Shown here: positions 10,664-21,081 of the stretch, piece by piece
How positions within the stretch are numbered: position 1 is the stretch's first letter
How the letters are laid out: the number at the start of each line of letters is the position of its first letter
Assembly (NCBI GenBank): GCA_000507305.1
Contig: DF241707.1
Location: 1 to 64,000, forward strand
Length of the DNA stretch: 64,000 nucleotides
Source: Breviolum minutum Mf 1.05b.01
Lineage: Eukaryota; Sar; Dinophyceae; Suessiales; Symbiodiniaceae
Direction of reading: 5' to 3'
Made by a program: the position numbers and the translations under genes
The notes under the pieces: model-generated
What the model was told of the DNA's origin: nothing
Databases searched by the model: none
What the model saw: the letters and a program-made list of their open reading frames with translations, nothing else

Positions 10664-13600
10664 AATTTGCCAGTGCGGTGAGGACTTTGGCATCAGCCGC
10701 AAGGAAGAGATGGATGAACCTGTATCACCATCAGGTCAACGAACTTTTGGTGAGTCCCCCTTGGGGGAGCCGATTTTTTCAGGGTCATTTTCGGGATGAT
10801 GGATATATATTTTTTTGTTGGTTCCTAAATAAGGAGCTTTGTACTCGAACCCTTGAGGAAATCCTCCAACCTTCATAAGTGGCCCTGTTTCTGAGTAGGA
10901 GGGCAATGGACAAACAAGTTGGTGAAAAAGATTTGAGAAAAAACAAAAGATGGAGGTTAGAAGGGAATGTGTTTTTTTGTTGTTTACCCTTCGGCCCCAT
11001 CATCCTGGTTCAGTGGAAAAATTCGAGGGCGTGTGTATCTCGGATAGGGGGTACTTACTGTACCTTTGGTGAAAAGTTATCCCAGGCCCAGAACATCAGT
11101 TTCAGGTCATACTACCTGCAACCCATCCTTGGCACATCTTTGTTTAGCCTTATTCCCTTAGCCCCTTAGAGTTTAGTGGGATTTTACCTGTAAGCAGGGG
11201 ACCTAAGGGTTGCCAAGCATCCCATCCTATCTATTCTATCCCATCATTCATCTCATGCACCACCAAATCCCTGGAAGTGCAAGGAAAGACCCATCTAAAG
11301 AAAATAGTTTTTGTTTAGCAAGTGAGCAATGAAAAGAACCCCGGTTGTCTAGGGATAGTATACAGGGGATTATACTGCCCGGTTTTATGGGGATATAATA
11401 AACCAATATATACGGATCCCTATTAAACAACCAGCATAATGGAAAGTAATAAGTTTTTTGTTGTTTTTTTCGTAGCTCAAGTCAACTTTATTTTTGTTTA
11501 AAGGGTGCTCCAGTTTGTCCATCATCCGATATTAGGGACTATTATTTCAAGTACCTTCCTGGTAACTATCATATCCCCTTGTATAAGTCCCTTTTGAGTC
11601 AATGTTGCTTTGTCAAGGTGGGATATGGACTTGTTCCCTGGAGGGTATTTGAATAGTCGACGGCTGTGACTTTTAAATCATCCAACATTTCAGGTAACTA
11701 AAATGAAAGAATCCTCACCTATGTAAGCTGTATATGGATATTAGGCTTATGTAAGGGATAACCCCACCCGCAAAACAGTCTTACCCTAAGTCTTCCAAAA
11801 TGATCCCAATACCTCCTGCGTCGGTGTTTGGACCTTGGCGTCCCGGCCAGCCAAACTCACGTGCCTCACCGTGAACCGAAAGAAGTCGGAGAAGAAACGT
11901 CGCGCAACATTGGATCCTTCCGCGGAGCGGGGGGCAAACGTTGGGTGGATGGGCCAGTTTACAGCTGAAAATGGATGGTTGGAAGATGAAATCTTTCCTT
12001 TTTGGGGGATAAAAGATTTATTTTTCAGGCGCGTTTCCAAAATCTATTACCATGCAGATGTTCAAATCTGATCATATTACACATTCGCCATGGATGTGTT
12101 TCTTTTTTTTTCTGGACAAAGAGGATATTTCTTCAAGACGATGTGCGGCTGAGAAAATATGCTTTTTCCGTTCAGAACCAGTACGGCGAACGGTGAGAAA
12201 ATGAATACCTTAATAGAAAAGCAACGCTTCACCAACTGCCATATTCCTGAGTCTCTGGTATTATATACTTAGATTTGCTTAAGGTGGTTCGAACAAATAA
12301 AACATATACATATTCCCCAAATCGTGGTTTAATGGTGATTTACCATGGTAGAATCTGTGAAAAACACCAAAAAAGCAAATCCAAGTATACCTTCAGAATG
12401 CGTCCGGCCAAAAGACAATGGCAGTTTTTTTAAAGCGAGCTCACCTAATCCAACCCCAATGGCGTTTTTGGTTGGAATCAACTTTGAGAAGAGCAACAAT
12501 AATCACGTCAACCATTGGGAGTATTACTGTTGAAAGTTGATGTGAAAAATCCTGAGTTGGAATTTTGTTGTGAATTGACGTGAAAAATCAACAGAACTCA
12601 TCTTACTGAAAAATCACCCAAACTCATCAACAGTTCTGAAAGAAAACACCCCCCCAAATCCTTTTGTTGACGGTTAAAACTTTGGCAACCACCTTAAAAA
12701 ATAATGAATCAGCTGCAACCCTCCCAACAAGAGGGGTTTGACAATGTTTTTAGAAGGGGTTTTAAAATGGATCTCCAGTCCCCACCAGTGACTTGAGATC
12801 CCGGCTGATTTTTTCAGGGTAGTCAAGTTCCTCGGAACTAACAAGATCCCCCTTTTGTCTTTTGGTATAGGTTTGAATGGGTTTGAAGACGTTTTTTCTC
12901 AGACCATTGATAAAACATTTCAGTTATAAAACGCCCCAGTGATAAAACATTTCAGTAAAAGTATTTTCAGCCAATGATTGGCATCCACTGTTTTGCACCG
13001 TCACGTGATGGGATCATTTTCAATATACTTACACAATACTGTTAGTCCAAGTCATCGCATTTGTCTTGAAGCAAACATGTTAACAACCATTTCTTTGCTT
13101 CAAGAGTCAGTTTAGCACCGGGATGTCAAAATTTCATGCCGTCAAAATTCTTGTGTTTTGTATGTGTGCTGGGGTCTAAACTCCCATTATTTCCATACAA
13201 TAGGGGATAAACTCATCCACCCAATAGTAGGGGTTTATATGCCCATTATAAGGATTCCCGTCATTAAAAGTTGGGATGAGTTTATGGCCAATATTATAAG
13301 GAGTTGATCGACCCTGGCACATATATTAAACTATATGTATAGCAAGAATGCAACTAAAGTTTCAATCCGAAACTCACCCGTTACCTACGTGGTCAACAAA
13401 ACTTACCCGTTTTCTATTGCTGGAGTTGAGTTTCCCCCCTGGTTCCCCCGCAAGCAACCAACCGAGAAAAACCTTCGAAAAACCCGAGACATTTCCCCAA
13501 CTCATCGATTATTTGGTGCTCATCTGGTGATCCCCCAATGCCCCCGGTTGGTTCGATTTTTTGGGGGGGATGAAATCCTACTAAGGGTGGGCCCAAAAAC

Positions 13601-13935
13601 CAGTTTGGGGTTATAATTAACTCCATGTTAGCCATTTATTTTCGGCTCTTGGGGCCGAGTTTTTGGTACCCAGTTGTATTACGTAGGGGATTATTTCATA
13701 CGCCATTAAAAAAAAACCTATGGATCCATATATTATGGTATCTTTGCCTACATGAAATTCGTTGATTTTTGATGGTACATGTAGGTAAAGATACCATCGT
13801 CCCATGGATCCTCTGGGATTTATAAGGATCCCGTCATGAACCAAGCAGTGATGGTTCATGTCACGGAGGTGGCTTTTGATCGCTGCTCACCGGGACCCAT
13901 CACGTTGGATGTCCCGTTGGAAGTTAGGATCAATG
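10664..13935 (+). CDS. Unidentified gene, five exons joined in frame
   Basis: Proposed exons are 10664-10749, 11851-11939, 12122-12192, 13343-13449 and 13849-13935. Their phases match at each junction, giving about 146 residues with both ends open. The first exon reads ICQCGEDFGISRKEEMDEP between a CAG acceptor and a strong GTGAGT donor. The second contains NRKKSEKKRR. The third reads RIFLQDDVRLRKYAFSV and has a GTGAGA donor. The fourth contains NSPVTYVVNKTYPFSIAGVE and the fifth MVHVTEVAFDRCSPGPITL. Alternating hydrophobic residues in exons 3-5 suggest beta structure, but no family is recognised. The second exon's donor (GTTGGG) and the fourth's (GC type, GCAAGC) are weak points. The last intron ends at the right edge of an E-like repeat. 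An alternative frame of exon 1 is also open. Confidence 0.45.
11322..11479 (+). repeat. Family E TIR element, copy E1
   Basis: GTGAGCAATGAAAAGAACCC at the left pairs with GTTTTTTTCGTAGCTCA at the right. The interior GGGGATTATACTGCCCGGTT and the block AACAACCAGCATAATGGAAA are family hallmarks. Confidence 0.7.
11681..11815 (+). repeat. Family K element, partial
   Basis: CCAACATTTCAGGTAACTAA at the left and GGCTTATGTAAGGGATAACC inside match family K. The right arm is lost. A family I left end (CCTAAGTCTTCCAAAATGATC, 11785-11805, first 20 bases CCTAAGTCTTCCAAAATGAT) overlaps its end. Confidence 0.5.
13072..13191 (+). repeat. Second copy of the 112 bp LINE-adjacent repeat
   Basis: GGATGTCAAAATTTCATGCC and TTTTGTATGTGTGCT recur here as at 8821-8932, but no reverse transcriptase follows. 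Instead a family Q element begins at about 13183. Confidence 0.7.
13183..13312 (+). repeat. Family Q TIR element
   Basis: The left segment GGGGATAAACTCATCCACCC pairs with GGGATGAGTTTATGGCC at the right. Partial copies of its ends are at 33423-33500 and 40118-40170. It lies in the intron before exon 13343. Confidence 0.6.
13655..13848 (+). repeat. E-like element carrying a nested family D copy
   Basis: Outer parts ACCCAGTTGTATTACGTAGG and AAGGATCCCGTCATGAACC match repeats at 30570-30650 and 50900-50980. A family D element (13719-13816, GGATCC ends) interrupts it. The outer element's right end runs directly into the acceptor of exon 13849. Confidence 0.6.
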
Positions 13936-13950
13936 GTTAGTAAATAGCTA

Positions 13951-14040
13951 CCATGGGAACCCAAAACCTTCATTTTTAGGGGTTATAACCCATATATTGG
14001 GGTTTAAAACCCTTCATTTTTCATGGTTTTGGGGTCCAAG
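13951..14040 (+). repeat. Family O TIR element, copy O1
   Basis: CCATGGGAACCCAAAACCTT at the left pairs with TTTTTCATGGTTTTGGGGTC at the right. Relatives are at 28224, 34465 and 63257. Confidence 0.65.
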
Positions 14041-14041
14041 G

Positions 14042-14146
14042 GTAGGTGGTGGTTTCAAACATTTTTTTGTTTTCACCCCCTTTTTTGGGGGAAGATTCCC
14101 ATTTTGACTAATATTTTTCAATTGGGTTGGTTCAACCACCAACTAG
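14042..14146 (+). repeat. Family A TIR element, copy A5
   Basis: GTAGGTGGTGGTTTCAAACA at the left and TTCAACCACCAACTAG at the right. It directly adjoins family O. Confidence 0.8.
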
Positions 14147-14408
14147 ATGGGTTATAGCCCCACTATACCCTTTTCTGAGATATAGGTCATAAACCAGTTG
14201 CTATCCATTTAAGTAAGTTCCTCGCACATCCAAGCAAAGTTTTTGGGGGATGACGAATATTTAGTAGGGCATCTTAGATGTTCCCTTGTGGGACCTTCGG
14301 CCAAAATTGATTTTTGTCGTAGGGTTTTGAGAGATGTAACCTACCTTTAGCGTTTTGAACCTAGGTTTTGCCGATATTTAGTAGGAAAACAATGGATGTG
14401 TTTTCCAG

Positions 14409-14433
14409 GTGATTTTTTACGTCTTCTATCATG
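14409..14433 (+). CDS. Candidate 25 bp microexon
   Basis: TTTTCCAG| precedes and ATG|GTAAGT follows 25 bases reading DFLRLLS in a phase that continues the exon ending at 13935. A related string, CTTCTATCACGGTGAGT, occurs at 59875-59891, so the segment may instead be repeat-derived. Confidence 0.25.
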
Positions 14434-14799
14434 GTAAGTCCCCATGTTTCACCACAGCTTGGGGAATATTCTTTGGGGATTACCCTTTGGTAAACTGGAA
14501 TAAAATGCATTTGAATAGGAAATGTATCTTTATTCAGGGTCCATTTTCCAGCCAGCTATGCTAATTTACATCAGTGTACTTAGAGGTTCAGGATACTTAG
14601 TAAGTGGATAGTAACCAGGGTTATAACCCCTATAAGTGGGCTATATGTCCCCTAAGTAGGGTTATAAACCTACATATAACCAGTTACTAAATATCCTGAA
14701 CCTCTAAGTACATATCTAGTAGGAACAATGGGGCGAATTTCAACTTCTGTTTGATGGCCCGCAATGGCTGAGTTTTTTTTGTTGCCATTCCGATGCATA

Positions 14800-15060
14800 A
14801 ATGGCTGAGTAACGGGGTCCACCACAAGGACCAACCGTTACATTGGGAAAAGCGGGACCTTCAAAAATGACCAGGTAGCGTTTGTCCCTTGGTGATGTTT
14901 CGGGTTTCTCCAATTTTTGGGGTTGTTTCACAAGGTGGGCCCCTATCAGTTATAAATGGGGTTATATAATTACTCCAGTTGCCTATTTATAAGGCCATTG
15001 ATAGAGGTTATAATTCCATTTATAACAGGTAGGGGCCCACCTTGCAGGTGATTATGGCAT
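14800..15060 (+). repeat. Repeat unit interrupted by a family H insertion (H2, 14930-15046)
   Basis: The flanks match 8460-8610. The H element runs from CACAAGGTGGGCCCCTATCA to AGGGGCCCACCTTGCAG. Its ends contain an AAG|GTGGG donor-like and a TTGCAG| acceptor-like sequence. Confidence 0.7.
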
Positions 15061-15263
15061 TTTCCCTGCTGGTGACAAAAAATCGGCCTTTTCAGGGAGC
15101 TTCACACCCTGGGCCCCGGGGCACTTTTCACCGGAATCCAAGATGGGACCCACTTTTTTGGAACACCACGGAGTTGAAATAGTTAAGATAGGGCCTCCAT
15201 AAACAGAAACCTTTGGATACCTTACATCCCAGGTGATTGCAGAGATGACTTTTGTCTCCACAG

Positions 15264-15414
15264 GTTTCTTACCTGAAAAAAAACGATGAAAAGTTTAAGT
15301 TCAGAGTCTCCGCAACACCTTTCTTGCCCGAACTCCCCCGAACATGCGACGAAAACTACACAGATACACATGGATGTAGACATGCGAAGCCGCAACCACA
15401 AGGAGCAGACTCAG
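15264..15414 (+). CDS. Exon of an unidentified gene
   Basis: A CTCCACAG acceptor and a CTCAG|GTATTA donor bracket 151 bp open in one frame, starting VSYLKKNDEKFKFRVSATPF and ending AKPQPQGADS. The other two frames stop within the first 30 bases, so the frame is well determined. The residues (LPELPRTCDENYTDTHGCRH) do not identify a family. It may belong to the gene at 10664-13935, but an intermediate exon would be needed to match phases. Confidence 0.55.
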
Positions 15415-15582
15415 GTATTAAACCCTTGAAGAACCTTGATTTGCAAGGCCCTTGCCTTTGTCATGGAAATAGTATACACGGTGGCCCCCCTGCCAGGGGC
15501 ATCTTCACTTATAGGGGTTGTAGCCCTAGGTACCTTTTGTAAGGCCATTTCAAGGGCCATGCTAGTTTCAGGGAGTGAACAG

Positions 15583-15650
15583 CTTTTATTACGCTTGCGA
15601 TGATGCTTCTTGTTACAAGGACGCGGGACAACCGCAAAAGTATATATACA
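15583..15650 (+). CDS. Candidate exon, unidentified
   Basis: After a GAACAG acceptor the sequence reads FYYACDDASCYKDAGQPQ and ends at a GTATAT donor. Two cysteines and aromatic residues are visible. The phase does not join exon 15264-15414 directly, but it could join the next exon in one of its frames. Confidence 0.35.
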
Positions 15651-15897
15651 TACCCCGCGCCTCTTCTATTGACTCTGTATTCTTACCCTCCCCAAAAACT
15701 ATCAATTATTACCATCAATGGTTGGAAGATGTTTTTCCTATTAGCATCGTTCGTTTTCAGAGGATATGTTAGTTTTATGGATTTAAGGAGCTAATAAAAC
15801 AACATCCCAATTTGTTGCGGGGCCCCACGTCCAAAAGTTTCAAGCGAACGATGGGTCGATGCTGGTGCTGGGTTCCATTTAGTTTTTTCTGTTGCAG

Positions 15898-15962
15898 GAA
15901 CTACCCAACCCTGAAAGCAGCCGCAGGATTTGCCCAAGTTGCACTTCTCCGGATATGGACAG
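15898..15962 (+). CDS. Candidate exon with a CPSC motif
   Basis: The acceptor TCTGTTGCAG and donor ACAG|GTGCCC bracket 65 bp. One frame reads ELPNPESSRRICPSCTSPDM, with a C-x2-C pair that could bind zinc. A second frame reads NYPTLKAAAGFAQVALLRIW and is also open, and it fits the phase of the exon ending at 15650. The frame is unresolved. Confidence 0.4.
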
Positions 15963-15974
15963 GTGCCCGTTGTT

Positions 15975-16075
15975 CTTGGTTTTGTTCTTGTTCTTCTTCC
16001 TTTTTTTCTTATTCTTCTTCTTTTTGTTTTTCAGTCTTCTTCTTCTTCTTCTTCTTCTTGTTGTTGTTGTTGTTG
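15975..16075 (+). repeat. (CTT)n / (GTT)n pyrimidine-rich microsatellite
   Basis: A long run of TTCTTCTT units changes to TTGTTG units at about 16059. It lies in an intron, and the apparent Ser/Phe-rich readings across it are low-complexity artefacts. Confidence 0.8.
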
Positions 16076-16760
16076 GTCGTTTGCGTGTCTGGCCATTTTG
16101 TATTCTTGTTTTTTGAGATAGAGGGAGATTTGATATACATCTATTGTAATTGAATTTTTTGTGTCTGATTTTTTGATTTGCGTGGTATTTAGATATTCAA
16201 TGCATCAATGTTTGTTTATGTTTACGATTTACATCTACAACTTTATTTCCAACCTCTAGATGTTCAACATTTCATGACCTTCCTAACTACCCCCTTCCAT
16301 GAGTATGGTCTTCTCAAGGGATTAGGGATCATGTTTGTTTTATGTGAACCCAGGTCAGGTTTGAGTTCTCTGGAAAAAGAGATTCTGTTTGGAAACCATG
16401 ATTTCAGGTTCCATTTTAATTTTCTCGGGTGTAGCCTTTTCAAAGACATTTTCATGATGATATTTGAGATACTAGACTTTTTTGGTTTGTTTTTTCCACA
16501 ACACTCTTCATGAAGTATTGATTTGGTCAGTGTTTTTTTGTGCCAGGGATGAAACTGACCCTAGAATATGTAGGATTTGTTTTTTTCATGATTTTGCAGC
16601 TTACTTGTTCAATGGTAGCATTTGACCCATTTTTTTGCCTTGCTACCCATTTTGGCCTCCCGAAATTTGCTCCCTGCCATGGTTTCGGAAAATGTTTACA
16701 CCTCGGACATTTAACAGCAGCGCTGAAACATGATGAGTGAACAACGATCTTTTCCCAAAG

Positions 16761-16801
16761 GGAAAAATGGAAGTCTGAGAAGAAGATGACGGAGGAGTTT
16801 G
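16761..16801 (+). CDS. Candidate short exon, charged
   Basis: Between TTCCCAAAG and the donor TTTG|GTGATG the sequence reads EKWKSEKKMTEEF. It lies about 90 bp upstream of another acidic/basic exon, but their phases do not match directly. Confidence 0.3.
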
Positions 16802-16893
16802 GTGATGATGAGTTCCTTCAGCCTTCAGCACCTTGAGTCTGGAAAGATTGAATGGAGGGATGACCCATTCACATAAGGAGTGTATAATTACAG

Positions 16894-17014
16894 GGATCGT
16901 GGAGACATCACCAAAACCACTTCAGTGAAGAAGAGGAAGGAATGGGCCCAAGGACAAGAATACGAAGTGGGAGAGGATGATGAGAAGGAATGGCTCCTTT
17001 GCAGGGGCCAACCT
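16894..17014 (+). CDS. Exon of an unidentified hydrophilic protein
   Basis: After the acceptor ATTACAG, 40 codons read DRGDITKTTSVKKRKEWAQG and then QEYEVGEDDEKEWLLCRGQP. The composition (Lys, Glu, Asp, Trp) is that of a real soluble protein. The donor (GTTTAA) is weak, so the 3' boundary is uncertain. The opposite-strand reading over this region is a shadow. Confidence 0.45.
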
Positions 17015-17349
17015 GTTTAACCCCACGGGGTCGGTGAACAAAACATCCTTCAAACAGGGTATTTCAGGGAATGTCTCAGCAAGTTTCGGCTTCAGCCTTA
17101 AGCTTTGGTTAGGCAGCTGGGAAAAGAAATTATTTCCCCCATTCAACGTCAAAAAAATGGGTTGAAATCATCTGCAATACTAAGCACTGAACCTTGGGTC
17201 TTCCAAAATCTTCTAGTCATACCTTTGGTTTAGAGGTGTTTTTTTTTTGGAACTCCCTAAATTCCCTAAATTCACAACGGCCCCTCCACTTACAAGCGTA
17301 ATTACTAGGGAAAACTTCGATATATATCTCCAACTTAGCTTGAAGGGCC

Positions 17350-17510
17350 CTTTTTAATTCACGGCTGGTCAACCGAAACCCCGGGGTCCCTACCGTTACC
17401 CCCGTATGACCCCCCAGAAATGAGGGTTTCATAGACGGCCTTATGAAGGGAAACCAATGGGTTTTCATAAACCCTGATCGTAAAACCGGGCTATTTCTAG
17501 GGCTTACGGC
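17350..17510 (+). repeat. Family P-related repeat
   Basis: GGGAAACCAATGGGTTTTCA is shared with 47027-47046, and the adjacent GGCCTTAT and CCTGATC-TAA blocks also match. The interior overlaps a fortuitous minus-strand reading. Confidence 0.5.
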
Positions 17511-17531
17511 TTAAGTTTTTTTGTAGGGGTT

Positions 17532-17695
17532 ACTTGGAGGATCATCCCAGTTAGCAAGTGGTTAGTAACATTTAGTAGCCCCCATTTATAAGCCATGAAA
17601 CGGCCATTTGGAAGGGGTCCCATAAGCCTACTTAGAGGACTTACGATCACCATGGCTATTAACCACTTACAAGTCATGGGATGATCCTCCAAGTA
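17532..17695 (+). repeat. Family G TIR element, intact copy G2
   Basis: ACTTGGAGGATCATCCCAGT at the left and CATGGGATGATCCTCCAAGT at the right form a near-perfect inverted repeat. The interior GCCATTTGGAAGGGGTCCCA is typical. Confidence 0.85.
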
Positions 17696-17841
17696 AGTAA
17701 CCATCCCTGGCAGTATATCCAAACCGGACCGCTTCAACTCCAACAAAAATTGGACCCTCAAACTTCCTGGCAGGCATGCTTCGCCCTTCGATTCTCACCA
17801 GATGATTTACAACTTGCAGGAGGTTGGATTTTTTTTTTTAT

Positions 17842-17980
17842 ACAAGGTTGGGCCCCATATCAGTTATAAAATGGAGTTGTTTCACCCGTATTATGGATGG
17901 TCTTATAACTGGGCAATTGGGGTAATAACCCTTCTAGGGTTCAGAACTCCATTTACAACTGGTGACGGGACCCACCTTGT
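17842..17980 (+). repeat. Family H TIR element, copy H3
   Basis: ACAAGGTTGGGCCCCATATC at the left and GGTGACGGGACCCACCTTGT at the right. The left arm has GGAGTTGTTTCACCC where other copies have GGAGTTATAACCC. Confidence 0.8.
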
Positions 17981-18639
17981 AAAAAAAAAGGTGCAGAAGA
18001 TTGGTGAAATGCGAGTTTGGGGAAATCCTTGGTCGTTTGCAGGGGTCATTAAATGGGACCCATTTTGGTCGGGATCAAAGAATGTAAATATATGGTAGGT
18101 TTGAAGGATTTCCCGTTGAAAATGCATGACGTTTGGGTTGGCAATTCATCGTGACCCCTGATTTAGCCTTATTTATGTAAAGGCAGTTGACAAGATATCT
18201 TTTCTTTCTAGCATTTGTTGCGGCCTTTTTTACGTACATCTTAGATCTTAACATACAAACAGATGAGAATATGAGATGTCACTTAATTGTGTATGTGGAT
18301 TCTTTTTCCGAGAGAGGAATTCCATAATTTATGTTGAATTCAAAACGGGAGAATTTAATGCGTTACTGTTTGGGTTACTGTTGATTCTTGATGGGCAACA
18401 AAAACCAACAAACATCACATGTTTCTTTGATAGAGTTGTTTGAATGGTGGCCAACTGTTTCCTTCTTGGAGATTTTCGATATACAGCAGCCCCAGGCTTC
18501 CTTTGACACCTTGGAAGTTTTGGAAGTATGACTGGACCTCCAAAACCCTACCGATAGCAAACACCGGGAGCTCACCTCAGTTTAGGTATTCGCCTGGAAG
18601 CCGATCGGGTATTCCGGGAATAGGAAGAATCCGCAGCTA

Positions 18640-18803
18640 TGATCAATGGTTGTTTCTGGTTCCCTTAATAGGTGGTAGGTGATATATCTAATTCCCCCAT
18701 TGGCAGTATATACCACTTATATACCACTTATATATTGCCTATTGGGTGATTATATATCACCTACCACCTACTAAGGGGAACCAGGAAACAGCTATTGATA
18801 TGA
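18640..18803 (+). repeat. Family N, near-perfect ~160 bp hairpin element
   Basis: CAATGGTTGTTTCTGGTTCC through AGGTGGTAGGTGATATAT is mirrored by ATATATCACCTACCACCT through GGAACCAGGAAACAGCTATT. The loop has a tandem ATATACCACTT. A fragment recurs at about 8620-8650. Confidence 0.85.
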
Positions 18804-18987
18804 CGTTCACATATTTTGAACATCCATGGATCCAAAAAGTGGTTTCTTTTAGACCCGCGAACTCCAATGGCAGAAGGTTAAACCACCGCCCGAAAACTAC
18901 CCCTGAAACCGGAGATGTTCACCCCATTTGAAACGGAAAACTCCCCATCTTCCATCCACCTCGATTTTTTTGGGGTTCAAAAAATAT

Positions 18988-19093
18988 CTAGGTGGTGGTT
19001 TCAAATATGTTTTATTCTCACCCCGAAAATTGGGGAAGATGAACCCATTTTGACGAGCATATTTTTCAGATGGGTGGTTCAACCACCAACTAG
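18988..19093 (+). repeat. Family A TIR element, copy A6
   Basis: CTAGGTGGTGGTTTCAAATA at the left and GGTTCAACCACCAACTAG at the right, flanked by ATAT on both sides (a probable 4 bp target duplication). Confidence 0.85.
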
Positions 19094-19184
19094 ATATGAG
19101 TTTTCCCTCACATATGGAGATTAACATCCCCCCCAAATCCATGCAACGACGTTGCCTCGAAAAAAACCGTCCAACGCTCCACAG

Positions 19185-20281
19185 CTTACCTGGATGGTGG
19201 TCTTCGAGTTTTTGACGTTGGCAAGGCGTGGGTGGCTGTTGCGGCAGTGGATAGGCCATCCACCAATCCGTTACACAATCTCTATGGGCTCCAGTCATAC
19301 CCTGTGAGTTACAAGGTGTTTAAGGCACCCAAAACAAATGTGGCCAAAACTGCAGATGGAACATAAGGGAATATCATGGGACAGGTATATTTGGGAAAAC
19401 ATGTAAACCTTATTTTTTGATGGTAGATTAGTAGGGAGCTATACCATACATTGATCATTTGGGATTTAATTTTTGGGTTGTTTTTGGTGGTGTTTTTGTT
19501 GGGAGGGATCTGTGAATGAAAGTGTCAGTTTGAGGGATTTCAAATGACCTCTTAAAAGGAACATTTTATGGTTGGTGATATTACTTTGGATGGGTACGGT
19601 TTTCTGAAAAAGACAAGATGTTGTTATGGCTGTTCTGATGTTTTGTAAATTTACGTGGGTGTGTCTCAACTGTATGGTCGTTTTGTTGGTGTAGAATCAA
19701 CCTGGAAATGCTTTTTTCATTCTACAAGACGGGCCTTTCCTGTGATAAGTAGGCTTAGGGTGATAAGTTATAACTATACTTATAGGGCTTAGAACTCCAG
19801 TTACTCATTTATAAGACCATTTACAGGGGGTTATGACTCCATTTACAACTAGGGACCCATTCTGTGGGACTATATTAATTGAGCAATGAAAAAACACCTG
19901 GTTGTTTAGGGTTTATAGGGGATGAAATACTACCCAGTTATATAGGGATTATTATAAACAAATATATAAGGATTTCTATTAACCCAGTATAGTGGAAAGT
20001 GTTTTTTTTATTCGTGGCTCACCTTAAGTATCCCCAATTTTTATTTCTTCTCAAGGTTGACAGTACCGAAAAAAAAAATCTGCATCTACCATGACCAGGC
20101 GCAACATCAGCACACCTTAAACCTCTCTCCGCGCAATGCGATTCGGTGCGCTTTGCTGCCGGGTGGTCAGGGCTGTGCCATTCGGATTTGTTTTAAACCT
20201 CCAGATGCTTCATGGGAACTGCTACCCTGTGATATTGGGAAGAGTTTAAGGAATGTATTTTCCTACGAAATGAGGAGCTAA
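19185..20281 (+). CDS. Two-exon 3' end of an unidentified gene, possibly a beta-propeller
   Basis: Exon 19185-19303 lies between a CTCCACAG acceptor and a strong CCT|GTGAGT donor. It reads YLDGGLRVFDVGKAWVAVAA, then DRPSTNPLHNLYGLQSYP. GGLRVFDVGKA resembles the closing strand of a WD40 or similar propeller blade. The second exon runs from 20099 (acceptor ATGACCAG, matching phase 0) or from 20064 to the TAA at 20279-20281. It reads AQHQHTLNLSPRNAIRCALL and ends VFSYEMRS. The intron between them holds a family D remnant, an H-like repeat and family E copy E2. The donor lies inside a family I terminal repeat (CCAGTCATACCCTGTGAG), so the last codons of the first exon seem element-derived. Confidence 0.45.
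19374..19461 (+). repeat. Family D remnant
   Basis: ATCATGGGACAGGTATATTT at the left and CTATACCATACATTGATCAT at the right pair imperfectly. Confidence 0.5.
19879..20021 (+). repeat. Family E TIR element, copy E2
   Basis: TTGAGCAATGAAAAAACACC at the left pairs with TTTTTTTATTCGTGGCTCA at the right. Confidence 0.75.
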
Positions 20282-20779
20282 AGAACCCTAGAATCCTGAA
20301 AATCAAATCTTTGCATATTGATTTTCGTATATCGCTACTAAATTGGGGCCATTCATGTAGGTCTGTAGATATACCATCGTCCCGTTCAGCCGCATATGAG
20401 TCTCAATCTCCACCTTCAAAGCCCTGAAATTTCTCTCCAAAGCGAGTCAAAGTCCCTGAAAATCAATGCTTAGGTGGTTGGAAGATGATGACATTTCTTT
20501 TTCGGGGGGCAAGTTCATTTCGGCCTATTTGTTCAAAGGTGAACTGTTGACATGTTAGTTTCATGGATGTTTTTTGTTGGTCAGCCACATTTTCACAGGT
20601 TGTTTTTTCCCATTCGAACAAAAGGTTTGCAATGCTCGTTGAACTAATCTAGCGGTCCTTTGACAAATAAACTGATTTTCCTGCTCCGTTCCAGTGATCA
20701 TGAGTATGTTTCTTTGTTGAATGAGTATGAACTGAATGTGAAGTGAAGTAATATCCTGAAATAATATGAACTTTCATTA

Positions 20780-20882
20780 CTGGGTGGTGGTTTCAAACAT
20801 TTTTTATGATCACCCCGAACTTTGGGGAAACGATCCAATTTGACTCATATTTTTCAAAGGGGTTGGTTCAACCACCAACTAG
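20780..20882 (+). repeat. Family A TIR element, copy A7
   Basis: CTGGGTGGTGGTTTCAAACA to GGTTCAACCACCAACTAG, flanked on both sides by ATTA. Confidence 0.85.
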
Positions 20883-20927
20883 ATTATGTCTTCAACCAAT
20901 GACTATTCATTCTTCTATTATGAATAT

Positions 20928-21026
20928 CTAGGCTAGTTGATTCACCTATTTTTCTTCGCCCCACTTGAGGAAATGATCCAAGTTGACTAACATTTTTTTC
21001 AACGGGGTGGGGAGAAACCACCAAAA
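20928..21026 (+). repeat. Family A, decayed copy A8
   Basis: The internal AGGAAATGATCCAAGTTGAC and the end GAAACCACCAAAAAC mark a worn family A element 45 bp beyond copy A7. Confidence 0.45.
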
Positions 21027-21081
21027 ACATCAATCAGGACTCCCGGTTCTCAAACAAAAACACCACAAATCATGGACCTTT

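Noticed and set aside
11450..11480. Family E right ends (TTTTTCGTAGCTCAAG) as dinoflagellate spliced-leader relics
   Set aside because: The similarity to the TTTTGGCTCAAG end of the leader is short, and the same bases are explained as the inverted copy of the family E left end.
15812..16153. Phe/Ser-rich reading over the CTT tract
   Set aside because: It is the translation of a microsatellite within an intron, with no splice support.
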